Shown: piece by piece, positions 7,635 through 17,452 of the stretch
Position numbering within the stretch: position 1 is the first letter of the stretch
Layout: each line of letters begins with the position of its first letter
DNA from: a bacterium
GTDB lineage: Bacteria; SZUA-182; DTGQ01
Reading direction: 5' to 3'
Assembly: GCA_040755755.1 (NCBI GenBank)
Contig: JBFLZW010000030.1
Location: 1-64,000 of the forward strand
DNA: 64,000 bases
Position numbers and translations under genes: made by a program
Notes under the pieces: model-generated
What the model was told of the DNA's origin: nothing
Seen by the model: only the letters and a program-made list of their open reading frames with translations
Database searches by the model: none

Positions 7635-9362
7635 TCACCCGGTTTCAATCAACTCCCGCGCATGAGTGAAAGTAATATCCGAAGCAACTCCACCTCCCAG
7701 CATTCTGGCCAATTCCTCAATCCGCTGTCCGTTCTGAAGGTGCTCTACAGTTGTACTGGTACGGTGATCGGTCGTCACTTTCCTGACCACGTAGTGATGA
7801 TCAGCCAGCGAGGCGATCTGGGGAGAATGGGTAATACAGAGTACCTGCTTTGCAGTTGACAGCTCCTTGAGCTTCCTGCCGACAATTCTGGAGATATCGC
7901 CGCCGATGCCGACATCCACTTCGTCGAACACCAGGACCGGCACCTCGTCTGCACTCTTCAGGCAGGCTTTGAGGGCCAGAAGAATCCGGGAAATCTCCCC
8001 TCCGGAGGCAATGCGGGCCAGAGATTTAAGCTCTTCCCCCTGGTTGGCGGAAAAAAGAAACTCGATCAGATCAATGCCTTTTGAGGTCAGCCGACAGGGG
8101 AACACAGGCAGTTGACGTGCGCCGGAAAGGGTGTCAGCTCCGGCGGCTTCCGCTTTTCCTCTCTGCTGACTCACCTGAAAACGGGCCTTGGGCAGGGAAA
8201 GATCAGCCAGTTCTTTGGTAATCCGCTGCTCAAGGCCGGAAGCTACCTTCTGCCTCTCGGCGGAGAGGTGTTCGGCCAGATCAAGAACCTGTCCTGCCAG
8301 CCGCTCGATCTGCTGGTGAACCCCTTCTATCTCATCTTCAGTCCGCTGCACCGACTGCCATTTTTCTTCCATTCCGGCTCTTGCATCCAGGATATCGGTG
8401 ATCGTCTGTCCATATTTACGCTTCAGCCGCTGGATTTCCGCTGACCGTGTCTCCAGCTCATCCAGAAGATGCGGCTCAAACTCTATGCCCTGAAGGTAAT
8501 CCGTACACCGGGATGATACCTCTTCCATCTGGTAGCAGACATTTTCCAGGGAATCGGCCAGGGGTGAGAAAAAATCATCTATTCTGGCCAACTGCCGCAA
8601 GGTGGCACAGATTTTGCCCATCCGCTCGTGCAGAGAACCTTCGCGTTCGTAAATTTCCTGGATAACCATCGTAAGGTCCTGAGACAGCCGCCCGGCATTC
8701 TGAAGCTGCCGCCTCCTCAGATCAAGCGTCTCCTCCTCCTCCCGGCTCAGGTTGGCCTGGTCGATTTCCTGCATCTGAAAATGCAGAAATTCAAGCTCCT
8801 GCTGATTGAGTTGCTTGCTCTTGATCAGAGCGAGCAACTGCCTGCCTTTTTCCTCATACTCCCTGTACAGGCCGGTAAACCGGTTTCGCAGCTCCTTCAG
8901 ATTGCCGAAGGCATCCAGGATATCGATATGCCGATCGGGAGATAAGAGGAACTGGTGCTCATGCTGCCCGTGGATGTCCACCAGCCATCGTCCGATTTCC
9001 GCCAGGAGAGACAGGGGACAGGGCTGGTGGTTGATATAGCAGCGGTTGCTTTTCTCGGCCTGAAAGATTTTTCGCTTGATCCAGATTTCCCCCTCATCCA
9101 GAAGATCGATGCCCTTGTCCCTCAGATGCGCAAGAGCGGTGGAGCTTTCCGCTACCCTGAAAACACCCTCGACCGTAGCACTCTCTCTGCCGGACCGGAT
9201 GTATTCCGTGTAGGCCCGCTCTCCCAGAAGAAGATTCAGCGCGGTGATCAGAATGGACTTTCCCGCTCCGGTCTCTCCTGAGAAAACGGAAAATCCTCCG
9301 CTCAACTCGATCAGCAGTTGATCGATAATGGCAAAGTTTTCTATCCGGAGTGTGACGATCAT
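7635..9362 (-). CDS. recN: DNA repair protein RecN
   Basis: The protein is 575 residues from the ATG at 9360-9362. The N-terminus MIVTLRIENFAIID and Walker A GETGAGKS (about 32-39) are typical of RecN, an SMC-like ATPase that acts on DNA double-strand breaks in the cytoplasm. A long coiled coil occupies the middle, and the C-terminal ATPase half has the ABC signature (LARIASGGEISRILLALK) and Walker B with DEVDVGIGG. Length matches the family (about 550-580). Its ATG overlaps the nadK stop as ATGA, so the two are translated together; the nadK-recN order is widespread in bacteria. A longer start four codons upstream is possible but less typical. Confidence 0.97.
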   Translation of the reverse strand: MIVTLRIENFAIIDQLLIELSGGFSVFSGETGAGKSILITALNLLLGERAYTEYIRSGRESATVEGVFRVAESSTALAHLRDKGIDLLDEGEIWIKRKIFQAEKSNRCYINHQPCPLSLLAEIGRWLVDIHGQHEHQFLLSPDRHIDILDAFGNLKELRNRFTGLYREYEEKGRQLLALIKSKQLNQQELEFLHFQMQEIDQANLSREEEETLDLRRRQLQNAGRLSQDLTMVIQEIYEREGSLHERMGKICATLRQLARIDDFFSPLADSLENVCYQMEEVSSRCTDYLQGIEFEPHLLDELETRSAEIQRLKRKYGQTITDILDARAGMEEKWQSVQRTEDEIEGVHQQIERLAGQVLDLAEHLSAERQKVASGLEQRITKELADLSLPKARFQVSQQRGKAEAAGADTLSGARQLPVFPCRLTSKGIDLIEFLFSANQGEELKSLARIASGGEISRILLALKACLKSADEVPVLVFDEVDVGIGGDISRIVGRKLKELSTAKQVLCITHSPQIASLADHHYVVRKVTTDHRTSTTVEHLQNGQRIEELARMLGGGVASDITFTHARELIETG

Positions 9363-10231
9363 CGCTCCCCCCATTTCAGCTTCGTCCGAAGCACCTGATA
9401 ATAGTCCTTGTTCGGGGCCTTGATCAAACGGATCTTACTGCTTCCCTTTTTGATGAGGATTTCCTCATCGCAGGAGATTTCCTTTCTGAATTCACCATCG
9501 ACTGTCAGGAGAATAGTTTTTTTCGATTTTGAAGTCACCCCGATAACCTGGTTATCCGGCACAACAATGGGTCTATTGGTCAGGATATGAGGGCAGATGG
9601 GGGTTATCAGAATGGCATGCATCGAAGGGTGAAGAATCGGTCCTCCGGCAGACAGAGAATAGGCGGTCGAGCCGGTAGGGGTGCTGATGATCAGGCCGTC
9701 AGCCAGGAATTTGTTGATCCAGATTCCATCCACTCTGATGGACAGCTCAATGAGCTGGCTTTCATGGATTCCTTTCGAAAAAACAACGTCATTGAGGGCA
9801 CAGGCCCTCTTTGCCTCCGGGGAATTGTCCAGAGAAAACGATGCCTCCAGCGTCATCCGCTCATCTACGGCATACGACCCCGCCCCGATGATGGCCGCAA
9901 GAGCAGGGATCAGCTCCGGAATGGTAATCTCGGTTAAAAAGCCGAGGCTTCCCAGATTGACTCCCAGGATAGGTATGCTTTTCCCTTCGATTACGTGTGC
10001 AGCCCGCAGCAGCGTTCCATCTCCTCCCAGGATGATTAAAAGGTCGATTGCAGCCGCAAGATCTGCCAGGGGCAGAACATGGGCCTTGTCAGGGAAGGAT
10101 ACCAATTCCGCTGCCGTGCATTCAAGGTAGGGCACAAGCTCTCTGGCCCTTATCCAGGCAAGTAATTCCGATAATACCTTGGGAGCCCGCTGCTGATCGG
10201 GCTTACAGAAAATTCCGATATTTTTTATCAT
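9359..10231 (-). CDS. nadK: NAD kinase
   Basis: The enzyme phosphorylates NAD to NADP with ATP or polyphosphate in the cytoplasm. The 290-residue protein shows the GGDGT motif (about 69-73), the LGSLGFLTE segment, the ALNDVV motif (usually NE, here ND), and the substrate-binding DGLIISTPTGSTAYSLSAGGP region. Length and domain order are normal. It is coupled to recN by a 4-base overlap and follows DUF4416 after 77 bases. Confidence 0.96.
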   Translation of the reverse strand: MIKNIGIFCKPDQQRAPKVLSELLAWIRARELVPYLECTAAELVSFPDKAHVLPLADLAAAIDLLIILGGDGTLLRAAHVIEGKSIPILGVNLGSLGFLTEITIPELIPALAAIIGAGSYAVDERMTLEASFSLDNSPEAKRACALNDVVFSKGIHESQLIELSIRVDGIWINKFLADGLIISTPTGSTAYSLSAGGPILHPSMHAILITPICPHILTNRPIVVPDNQVIGVTSKSKKTILLTVDGEFRKEISCDEEILIKKGSSKIRLIKAPNKDYYQVLRTKLKWGER

Positions 10232-10308
10232 GGTCGTGCTTGAGCCGTTAAAAAGATTTCTTCCCCATTTTAGCCTTTACAGCAAAAATGTCAAGGATAT
10301 CAACCATC

Positions 10309-10854
10309 TTATGCCATTGACCGGCGCGATGACAGCAGTTTGTCTCTCACCAGGGTAAAAAAATCCAGGGCTGCTTTTTCCCGGTAATCCGGATAGGTCC
10401 AGTCGAAGAACTGCCAGCCCTTATTTCTTCGGTAGCCCAGCGTTACTTCTCCATAAATCCCGGAGCCAAGATAAATCCTGTGGCTGTAATCTTTGGTGGA
10501 AGCAAGAACGATCTTCGAGTCGCTCACGTAGCCGGGATCAATATTGATCCGCCGCGATAATCTGTCATCCCCCCGCTGTGCCCGCTCTTCTTCCAGGCGG
10601 TTTGACACAATCTTCCACCCCGGCAGATTTCCCGGATCGGACAACCTGGCAAAACTGACCCAAAGGCGAAGGATGTGCTCTCCCATTTCAGGCCGGTAAT
10701 AGTCCGAATGCGAGAAGGGAATACTATCGCTGCACAGGTCAATCGGACCTAACAGCGACTCCAGGGCTGTTTTGGCCTCATCGAGCAGGGAGATATCCGC
10801 CAGCAGCAATCCGGCAAAAGGCTTTACTTTATCCGGTATCCTGATCTTACCCAT
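10309..10854 (-). CDS. DUF4416 family protein
   Basis: The 181-residue protein has the DUF4416 features: VKPFAGLLLADISLLDEA near the start, a SHSDYYRPEMG segment near residue 48, NIDPGYV near 106, and ILASTKDYSHRIYLG followed by GYRRNKG and WTYPDY. No biochemical role is established for the family. Its ATG overlaps the protease stop by eight bases (ATGGGTAA), so production is tied to the membrane protease, although the family is often found near other genes. It is probably cytoplasmic; there is no signal peptide or membrane helix. Confidence 0.85.
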   Translation of the reverse strand: MGKIRIPDKVKPFAGLLLADISLLDEAKTALESLLGPIDLCSDSIPFSHSDYYRPEMGEHILRLWVSFARLSDPGNLPGWKIVSNRLEEERAQRGDDRLSRRINIDPGYVSDSKIVLASTKDYSHRIYLGSGIYGEVTLGYRRNKGWQFFDWTYPDYREKAALDFFTLVRDKLLSSRRSMA

Positions 10855-11944
10855 GAGCTATGCGACCTATTCGCCTGGATATCGAGGGATGACTGTAGAA
10901 TATAAACTCGACAACGGCGCTCGGTTCCTGATCGCAGAGATTCTGCCGGGCCAGTTTTTCCAGGGCCGAGATGAAACTGTCCCGTTTGCCGGTAACCGAG
11001 ACTCCATAGTGGTCGGCCTGATATTCCAGGGAGCGGAGGTACATATTGACCAGGGGTAAAAATATCAGGGAAAACACGGTGGTAATGATAGTCAGGTAGG
11101 GCAGTCCGGCAATATCGTGGGGGCCTTGCAGGTGAAACCACACAACTCCCCTGTTCAGGCTGACGGCAACCAGGGAGAAAAGCAGGGTAATCAGCATGCT
11201 CTGAATCAGAATTCCCTTCCATAAATGGTTATAGACATGATGTCCCAGTTCATGGGCCATGATGCTTTCGATTTCGTCATGATTGTAGTTTTGCAGAAGG
11301 GTATCGGATAAGATGATCCGGCGGGTGCTGCCGATCCCTGCCAGGGCTGCATTGGCTGCCCTGGTTTTCCTGCTGAGATTCATCTCAAACACGCCATTGA
11401 TGCGGGTGTGTGCCTGATCAGTCAGTTTGAGGATTCTGGCTTCAAGGTCCTTATCGTCAAGACGCTGAAACCGGAAGAAAATGGGCATCAGCACAACAGG
11501 GGCCAGCTTTGTCAGGACAATGAGGACACCGTTGATAATGACGGATGCGATCAGCCACCAGAAAGAGGGAAATCCGGCAATCAGGGCATAGATGATCTCT
11601 CCGAGCAGCAGACCAAAGCACAGGGACAGTGACAGCGATTTCAGCTCATCGATAATCCATGAGATGTGACTTTCCGATGATAAGCCATATGCATGTTCGA
11701 GGACATAGCCGGAATAATAACTCAGGGGCAGGATTATCGTCTCGATCAGCAGCAGAAAGACGAGGATATAGAAACCGTTTCCTATCCATGCAGAGGAGGA
11801 GAAACCAAATAAAAAATTTTTCAGGGATACCGACCAGCCTCGATACATGAACAAGACCAGAAAAATCATTAACCAGCCCGTTTCGGCAATTTCAACGAGG
11901 ATTTTTTTCCGATTGTACTCTTTGGCTTTCCGCTCTTGAGTCAA
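10847..11944 (-). CDS. M48 family membrane metalloprotease (Ste24/HtpX type)
   Basis: The 365-residue inner-membrane protease has the zinc motif HELGHH (about 231-236) and a downstream third ligand Glu in SLEYQADHYG. Several membrane helices precede and follow the catalytic site (about 24-36, 58-78, 105-148, 240-290). The architecture is closer to Ste24/CAAX-protease-1 than to short HtpX. M48 proteases degrade misfolded membrane proteins or process lipoproteins; the substrate here is unknown. The start appears to be TTG at 11942-11944, two bases after the yjbQ stop; no better start is seen in frame. Confidence 0.9.
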   Translation of the reverse strand: MTQERKAKEYNRKKILVEIAETGWLMIFLVLFMYRGWSVSLKNFLFGFSSSAWIGNGFYILVFLLLIETIILPLSYYSGYVLEHAYGLSSESHISWIIDELKSLSLSLCFGLLLGEIIYALIAGFPSFWWLIASVIINGVLIVLTKLAPVVLMPIFFRFQRLDDKDLEARILKLTDQAHTRINGVFEMNLSRKTRAANAALAGIGSTRRIILSDTLLQNYNHDEIESIMAHELGHHVYNHLWKGILIQSMLITLLFSLVAVSLNRGVVWFHLQGPHDIAGLPYLTIITTVFSLIFLPLVNMYLRSLEYQADHYGVSVTGKRDSFISALEKLARQNLCDQEPSAVVEFIFYSHPSISRRIGRIAHG

Positions 11945-11946
11945 TC

Positions 11947-12366
11947 CTATTCACCAATCAATTGGACAATGATCTCGCGCGAACGGGGACGGTTATCAAA
12001 GTCGAGAAGAACGATCTGCTGCCAGGTGCCGAGAAAAATCCGTTTATTCTCAAAGGGCACGGTCAGAGAAGCACCCAGGAGGGCTGCACGGACATGGGCA
12101 TATCCGTTTCCATCTCCCCAGCGGGCATCGTGATCGTAGTGCAGGGATACGGGCACAAGCCGTTCGATGGCCGCGGCCAGATCATTGATCGCCCCCGATT
12201 CATATTCAATCGTCGTAATGCCTGCGGTTGAGCCGGCTACAAAAACGGTGGCTATTCCGGAAGACAATCCGGAGTCGAGGATTTGTCTTTTAACCTGCTG
12301 GGTGATGTCTAAAATCTGAGTATTTCCCCTTGTTTCAAGGGCAAAACTTTTGGTGATAACAGGCAT
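11947..12366 (-). CDS. YjbQ/UPF0047 family protein
   Basis: The 139-residue protein carries the family motifs GIATVFVAGSTAGITTIEYE, a His/Asp cluster HYDHDARWGDGNGYAHVRAAL, and a GTWQQIVLLDFD end. Members form trimers and have been reported to show weak thiamine-phosphate synthase activity; the physiological role is not settled. The ATG at 12364-12366 is chosen because GGAGGG lies nine bases upstream; a longer frame upstream has no ribosome site. It is the first gene of the minus-strand train. A direct repeat AACATGT (12393 and 12404) lies upstream and could be an operator, which is only a suggestion. Confidence 0.9.
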   Translation of the reverse strand: MPVITKSFALETRGNTQILDITQQVKRQILDSGLSSGIATVFVAGSTAGITTIEYESGAINDLAAAIERLVPVSLHYDHDARWGDGNGYAHVRAALLGASLTVPFENKRIFLGTWQQIVLLDFDNRPRSREIIVQLIGE

Positions 12367-12687
12367 GCTCGCTTTCCCTCCGTATTTGGTATAACATGTT
12401 AAAAACATGTAAATATAACATCTTTTCCCGGTAAAGTCAATAATTTGGGTCGGGAAGAATACCTTCAGGAAAGCCGGGTGGAGCCAGGGGAATATCCTGA
12501 TTCCATGCTGGAATTGATACCGATAAATAGTACAGGCGGGGAGTTTTTTGAAAATTTTTCCTTGATTAAAAATACGGAAGGTAATAAAATGAATTATTAT
12601 CTATGACTCTGCATGCAAGATTACGTGCCGGTCTATTATACATTCTCTTATAGGTTATTGATTATCGCTGCATCCTTAGGGGGTTTT

Positions 12688-14244
12688 ATGAAAAGGCTTA
12701 AATTGGCTTCAATATTTCTGGTTTTGATATTCGTTGCTTCCTGCTCATTAGGGAAAAAATATCTGTCCCCCAAGGGACCGGATTCCACTGCACCGGAACA
12801 AAACATCAGGCAGAATGAAAGTCCGCAGAAGTCCTGGGAAAGCGATTCGGAATCATATCTTCGGGCTGGAATCCAAAAGCTGCAAAATCAAGCGTATGAG
12901 GCTGCCATCCAGGAATTCAAAAAAGCCCTGATCCTGGACCCTCATCGGGCCGACGCTTACTATTATCTCGCCCTGGCAGAGCATAAAAGCGGGCATCTCG
13001 ATGATGCGGTCGAGGGGTATCGGGCAGCTCTGAAAGCCAATCCTGAGCTTTACGAGGCGATTTTTAACCTGGCAGTCATCTATAGCCTGCAAAGAAAGCA
13101 TGATCTTGCTCTGGAGCAGTATTATCAAGGACTGAACATTTTCCCCGATGATCCCGAGCTTCACTATAATATGGGCCTCTGCCTCGATCAAATGGGCAAA
13201 ACGGACAAGGCTGCCCTTGAATACCAGAAAGCCTGTCAGCTCGGTCCGCGGATGACAGATGCGTATCTGCAATTAGCCGGACTGTATGAGCGGCAGGGAA
13301 AGGTGCCCGAAGCTATCGCTGAATATCAGAAGGCTCTCAAGATATCTCCCGGCAATGAGGTGGCCCAGAAGAATCTTGCCGTACTTTCTTCCCGGGAGAG
13401 TGAAGGCGAAAAAACCGCACAGGCACAACCTGCTGCCGGTGAGCCGGAGGACAGCCAGCCCCAGGAAGGCAGCATGTTCAGCAAGTTAATGTTCTATCCC
13501 CAAAAGCTGTACCGGTCCATCAGGGGTGACGGCAGGGGGAAGGATGATAAAGGCGCTGATGAAGAAAGACTGAATATGCCGCAGGAGGCAGGGCATCCCG
13601 GCATCAAGAAAAGCTTCAATCTGGGCATTAATAATAAGCTGGTTACCCAAAAGAAAGTTGTCTTTACCAATAATGTCGGCGATAACACCATGAAATCCAA
13701 AAGGACCATCGCTCAGCTCGGATATACGCCCGGTTTGTTGAAAAATACCTGTCTCTACCTTAATCTCGGATCGATCAGTATGGGCTTCGATCAAGCTCTC
13801 GACCTGAATCCGCAGGTTAAGTTCGAAAAGGCCGTGGCCTTCGCATATGGTGCCGGAATCTCTTCCCATGTTTACAACGTCCCCGAATCCCCCCTGGGAA
13901 TCAAAGTCAATCTGGACCTCTTGCACTACTCTCCCAAGGGAAATGATAATGAGGCGGATACCAGCCTTTCCGCTGCGGCTGAAGTAACCGAGTATCAACT
14001 GGCTGCCGATACTGTCTATCAGGGGTTTCGGAAATTCTCTCCGTACCTGGGTCTTTTATATGCCAAGTCATCGGGAAGTCTTGATTTTTCCGATTCCACC
14101 GGAGACATCAGTTTTGATGAAAAAGATCAATTCGGATTCAGGATCGGGACTGGTTACGATTGGCGGGAAAATATCAAATTAACCGCCGAGTGCCGGCTCC
14201 TTGATGAAAGCGCTTTGTCGTTGTTGATTAATTATGCCTTTTGA
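12688..14244 (+). CDS. TPR lipoprotein with outer-membrane-barrel-like C-terminus
   Basis: From the ATG at 12688 (GGGGG seven bases upstream) the 518-residue protein starts with a lipoprotein signal ending FVASC (Cys19). Residues about 45-235 are five to six tetratricopeptide repeats (for example AYYYLALAEHKSGHLDDAVEGY). A charged linker rich in Glu, Gln and Lys follows. Residues about 335-518 are alternating hydrophobic beta-strands (LCLYLNLGSISMGF, SPYLGLLYAKSSGSLDF, ENIKLTAECRLLD) ending in a C-terminal Phe (INYAF), the usual end of an outer-membrane barrel. A lipidated TPR module fused to a barrel would lie at the outer membrane, perhaps as an assembly or secretion factor; function is unknown. 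Confidence 0.7.
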   Translation: MKRLKLASIFLVLIFVASCSLGKKYLSPKGPDSTAPEQNIRQNESPQKSWESDSESYLRAGIQKLQNQAYEAAIQEFKKALILDPHRADAYYYLALAEHKSGHLDDAVEGYRAALKANPELYEAIFNLAVIYSLQRKHDLALEQYYQGLNIFPDDPELHYNMGLCLDQMGKTDKAALEYQKACQLGPRMTDAYLQLAGLYERQGKVPEAIAEYQKALKISPGNEVAQKNLAVLSSRESEGEKTAQAQPAAGEPEDSQPQEGSMFSKLMFYPQKLYRSIRGDGRGKDDKGADEERLNMPQEAGHPGIKKSFNLGINNKLVTQKKVVFTNNVGDNTMKSKRTIAQLGYTPGLLKNTCLYLNLGSISMGFDQALDLNPQVKFEKAVAFAYGAGISSHVYNVPESPLGIKVNLDLLHYSPKGNDNEADTSLSAAAEVTEYQLAADTVYQGFRKFSPYLGLLYAKSSGSLDFSDSTGDISFDEKDQFGFRIGTGYDWRENIKLTAECRLLDESALSLLINYAF

Positions 14245-14695
14245 AGTGACTGGATATAAACTTGCCCCACGATTGAACCTTGGCGGTACCAGGGATTTTT
14301 AGATTTAAATCTGGTAGCACCACAGGCATTTTTACATACCGGCTAATTATCATACACTGCGGCGGCAGCCGCTTTGCGTTCTGGGGGTCCGGTAGTGAAG
14401 CGAATTTAACTGCTTTTACTCTAAAAAATATTCCTGGTTTGCAGAAATCATGAGAGTCTACTCAAGAGCCAATTCATTTATCTCTTCCAGAAGATAATGT
14501 ACTGCAAGAGACCGATCAAAAAGAATTGGAGAAAGTAATGCAGTGAGGCATCATTTTTGCTTTCAATAGACTATACTCATAGTAAGTACGAGACACTGGA
14601 TACCCACAAACGGTTAGGAGCGGGCGAAAAAGAGGAGCAGTGCGAATGAAATATCATATTCCGGTTGACCAATTCTGTTGTGGAAAGGAAGGCTC
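14245..14695. other. 450-base intergenic stretch
   Basis: An imperfect hairpin (GGTACCAG...TGGTAGCACC, 14283-14322) lies just after the TPR gene and may end its transcript. On the minus strand a 30-codon open stretch around 14460-14553 (FDRSLAVHYLLEEINELALE) looks like the decayed tail of some gene but could not be assigned. Nothing else is recognisable. Confidence 0.4.
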
Positions 14696-16423
14696 ATGCA
14701 GGGAATGCATTCACCTTTTTTGCTCAAGATTTCTCCTGACAAGTATATTTTTTTATCACTCCTGCTCCTGGGTCTTATCTTCCCTTATCCGGTCCGGGCA
14801 GCGATCTATCCGTATCCGGTTTCAGGTGCTCTCTACCCTCCCGGCGCATTTTTTTCTGTTCCCTCCGCCTATGTTCCCCGGTACCGGACTGGTGAAGTCC
14901 TGGTCAGATTCAAAGCAGGGGTCTCGCCTGCTCTCATGGGCAGTCTGAGCCGGAAATATGCCCTGAGGCAGGTTTCCAGCAGCCCATACAGCGGATTCCA
15001 CCGGGTTGCGACGGCTGCTGTTGCCGGTGATCTGGTTCAGGCCCTGCGGAGAGAGCCTGGGGTTGCCCTGGCTGAAGCAAATTTTATCCGCCACGTGGAG
15101 GAGTTTGTTCCCAACGATCCGGTCTATAACCTGCAGTGGCATCTGCATGTCAATGGATTGCCGCTGGCGTGGGAGCTGTCTGCCGGGCAAAATGTCGTGG
15201 TGGCGGTACTCGATACCGGCATCGCTTACGAGAATTATCTGAAATTCGCTCAGGCTCCTGACCTGGCCAACACGAGCTTTCTCCCCGGCTGGGATTTTGT
15301 CAATAACGATGCCAATCCGGATGACGACAACCGGCACGGCACCCATATTGCCGGAATCATTGCCCAATCCACCAATAACCTCACCGGCGGGGCCGGGGTC
15401 GCTTTCCAGTGCAGCCTGATTCCGGTCAAGGTGCTGGATGCCAGCGGTGCAGGTGATGTAGCCACTATTGTTGACGGTGTTTACTATGCGGTCAATAATG
15501 GCGCACAGATCATCAATATGAGTTATGGATCGATTGCCGACCCTTCAGCCGCCGAAGAGGAGGCCATCAATTATGCCGTGAGTCAGGGGGTACTGGTAGT
15601 CTGCTCGGCAGGCAATGAGGCATCGAGCCAGCCTCATTACCCTTCCTCCTATCCTGACTCACTGTCGATAACCGCCACCCGGTTTGATAACAGCTTTGCC
15701 TCCTCGTATTCGAACTATGGACCTGACGTTGACCTGGCCGCTCCGGGCGGGGACCTTTCCCTGGATCAGGATGGGGACGGAAATCCGGACGGGATATACC
15801 AGCAGACCCATGATGGAAGAAACTTCCGGCGGTTCGACTTTTATTATGCCGAAGGGACCTCAAGCGCCTGCGCTTATGCGTCAGGAGTGGCAGCCCTGGT
15901 CCTGGCCAGAGGCGGCGGTTTGCTCTCGGCAGCTCAGGTCAGAGAGATTCTGGAAAGTACAGCTATCGACCTGGACACGCCGGGCTGGGACCAATATTAT
16001 GGATGGGGCGTGCTTAACCCGCATGCCGCCTTACTGGCTGTGGATGCAGCCATCATCGCACCTGTGGCGGCAGCCCAGGGGCGGCTGTGGCCTTTTCTGG
16101 TTACTACCCCGGTTGATAATCTCATCCGAGCATACAATCCTCTCTCATCCCTGATTGGAAGCAGCACGGTCAGAGAATCGAGGGCTTCAGCAGGATATTT
16201 GCCCGCCGACCGCAGCATCTCTCCGGGCGGGTATTTCCCTCTGACCCAGGCAGCCGGTTTTCCTGCCTCCTGGCCAGGGATCCCGACATCCTTTGCCGGT
16301 GGCAGCCGAGTGACAGATACAATCTCCGGCCTGGGCTATTCACCCCTTATCGCCTCTTATTACGGTCTCCTTTGGCCGGTTGCAGTGAATATCTCTCCGG
16401 GAAAGGTTTTATTTGCACCATGA
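14696..16423 (+). CDS. secreted subtilisin-like (S8) serine protease
   Basis: From the ATG at 14696 (AGGAAGG just upstream) the protein has 575 residues. A signal peptide occupies about 1-36. An inhibitory prodomain (GEVLVRFKAGVSPALMG to about 140) resembles the fervidolysin-type propeptide. The catalytic domain shows Asp173 (VVVAVLDTG), His214 (NRHGTHIAG), oxyanion Asn307 (SAGNEAS) and Ser389 (EGTSSACAYASG), so it should be active. After about residue 440 there is a 135-residue Pro/Ser/Gly-rich extension with no recognised domain. It should be exported as a zymogen. Its gene precedes thioredoxin and two exported Tyr/Gly-rich proteins on the same strand; a processing role for them is speculation. 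Confidence 0.93.
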   Translation: MQGMHSPFLLKISPDKYIFLSLLLLGLIFPYPVRAAIYPYPVSGALYPPGAFFSVPSAYVPRYRTGEVLVRFKAGVSPALMGSLSRKYALRQVSSSPYSGFHRVATAAVAGDLVQALRREPGVALAEANFIRHVEEFVPNDPVYNLQWHLHVNGLPLAWELSAGQNVVVAVLDTGIAYENYLKFAQAPDLANTSFLPGWDFVNNDANPDDDNRHGTHIAGIIAQSTNNLTGGAGVAFQCSLIPVKVLDASGAGDVATIVDGVYYAVNNGAQIINMSYGSIADPSAAEEEAINYAVSQGVLVVCSAGNEASSQPHYPSSYPDSLSITATRFDNSFASSYSNYGPDVDLAAPGGDLSLDQDGDGNPDGIYQQTHDGRNFRRFDFYYAEGTSSACAYASGVAALVLARGGGLLSAAQVREILESTAIDLDTPGWDQYYGWGVLNPHAALLAVDAAIIAPVAAAQGRLWPFLVTTPVDNLIRAYNPLSSLIGSSTVRESRASAGYLPADRSISPGGYFPLTQAAGFPASWPGIPTSFAGGSRVTDTISGLGYSPLIASYYGLLWPVAVNISPGKVLFAP

Positions 16424-16662
16424 TGGAATTTTCATAGTAAATCATAAAAATTTCCTAAGCCTGACGAGAATACTATCCGAAGAGAAAAGAAAGGCTCGAA
16501 GAAGAGAAGAAAATAGCTCGAAAATAAATTGGCGGTCTAAAAGCCCTTCCATCGTCCCCTGGTGGAGAGATGGGACGGGAGGTGATGGGGATTATACTTA
16601 AGACAGGATTCATGAGCCAAGTATAGCTCTTGGTAATTAACCAGGGAAAGGGGAATGATGCT

Positions 16663-16992
16663 ATGGAAATACAACTGAGTGATGAAAATTTCCAAAAAGA
16701 GGTTCTGGAGTCGGAGCTGCCGGTCCTGGTAGATTTTTGGGCTGAGTGGTGTATGCCGTGTCGTGCCATTGCCTCTACGGTATCTCAAATCGCTGATGAG
16801 TATGCAGGAAAGTTGAAAGTGGGTAAGCTCAACATTGATGTCAATCCCAAAACGGCATCCACCTATCAGATAATGAGTATTCCAACGTTGGTGGTCTTTC
16901 AAAGCGGGGAAAAAAAAGAGCAGATTGTCGGCAATGTCCCCAAGAATTTCATTGAAGACAAGATCAAGCCATTTTTAGTATCCCGGAAATAA
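16663..16992 (+). CDS. thioredoxin
   Basis: The 109-residue protein has the thioredoxin fold signature with redox site WAEWCMPCRAIA (about residues 25-36), the buried VDFWA strand and the cis-Pro loop SIPTLVVFQSG. The active-site dipeptide is Met-Pro rather than Gly-Pro, a conservative departure that could shift redox potential. There is no signal peptide, so it acts in the cytoplasm on disulfides. ATG at 16663 gives the canonical N-terminus; a TTG 11 codons upstream is possible. A strong terminator follows, so the downstream genes need their own promoter. Confidence 0.93.
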   Translation: MEIQLSDENFQKEVLESELPVLVDFWAEWCMPCRAIASTVSQIADEYAGKLKVGKLNIDVNPKTASTYQIMSIPTLVVFQSGEKKEQIVGNVPKNFIEDKIKPFLVSRK

Positions 16993-17002
16993 CCCGGCAT
17001 GG

Positions 17003-17048
17003 ACCTGTAAAGCGAAGACCAATCGAATCCTTCGCTTTACAGGTTTTT
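17003..17048 (+). terminator. Rho-independent terminator after thioredoxin
   Basis: A perfect 15-bp stem (ACCTGTAAAGCGAAG at 17003-17017 with its complement at 17030-17044), a 12-base loop and a run of T at 17044-17048 make a textbook intrinsic terminator. Confidence 0.9.
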
Positions 17049-17452
17049 CCGTCTCTCCATCCTCCCGCCTCTGAACCTGCGTAGTTACGAAAATATTTCC
17101 GTAAGGTTTTATAACTCACAGCGCCTTTTATCGATAAGGATAAAATTTCGGTAACAGAATGCGGGTAGATGCGATCCTGGTTTCCTTTTCTGGCTTTCCA
17201 CTGCGTAATGCGTATGCGAGTGCTGTAATCCCACTTTGTCGTTGACCCATCTTACAGTTTCTGGTTGAAGGAAAAGACCCCATAAGCGGTATATTGATCA
17301 TAACTGCTTTATCCGCAGGATCAATATTACCCCAGCCTGAAAAGCCTGAAGGAGGTGATAACGAGAGCTTAATTGGAGAGAATGATACCGCGGGAAAGTT
17401 GTGAGGTTCAAGATGTTATTATATTTTTCAAAATGAAGGGAGTAATTCGGGT
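17049..17452. other. 400-base leader upstream of the YGGL-repeat gene
   Basis: No frame of substance is present. The last 150 bases before the start are AT-rich and probably hold the promoter. The length suggests a long untranslated leader, but no known riboswitch core (c-di-GMP, cobalamin, TPP) could be recognised. Confidence 0.4.

Noticed and set aside
14460-14553. 30-codon minus-strand fragment FDRSLAVHYLLEEINELALE
   Set aside because: Too short and not assignable; noted only in the intergenic description.
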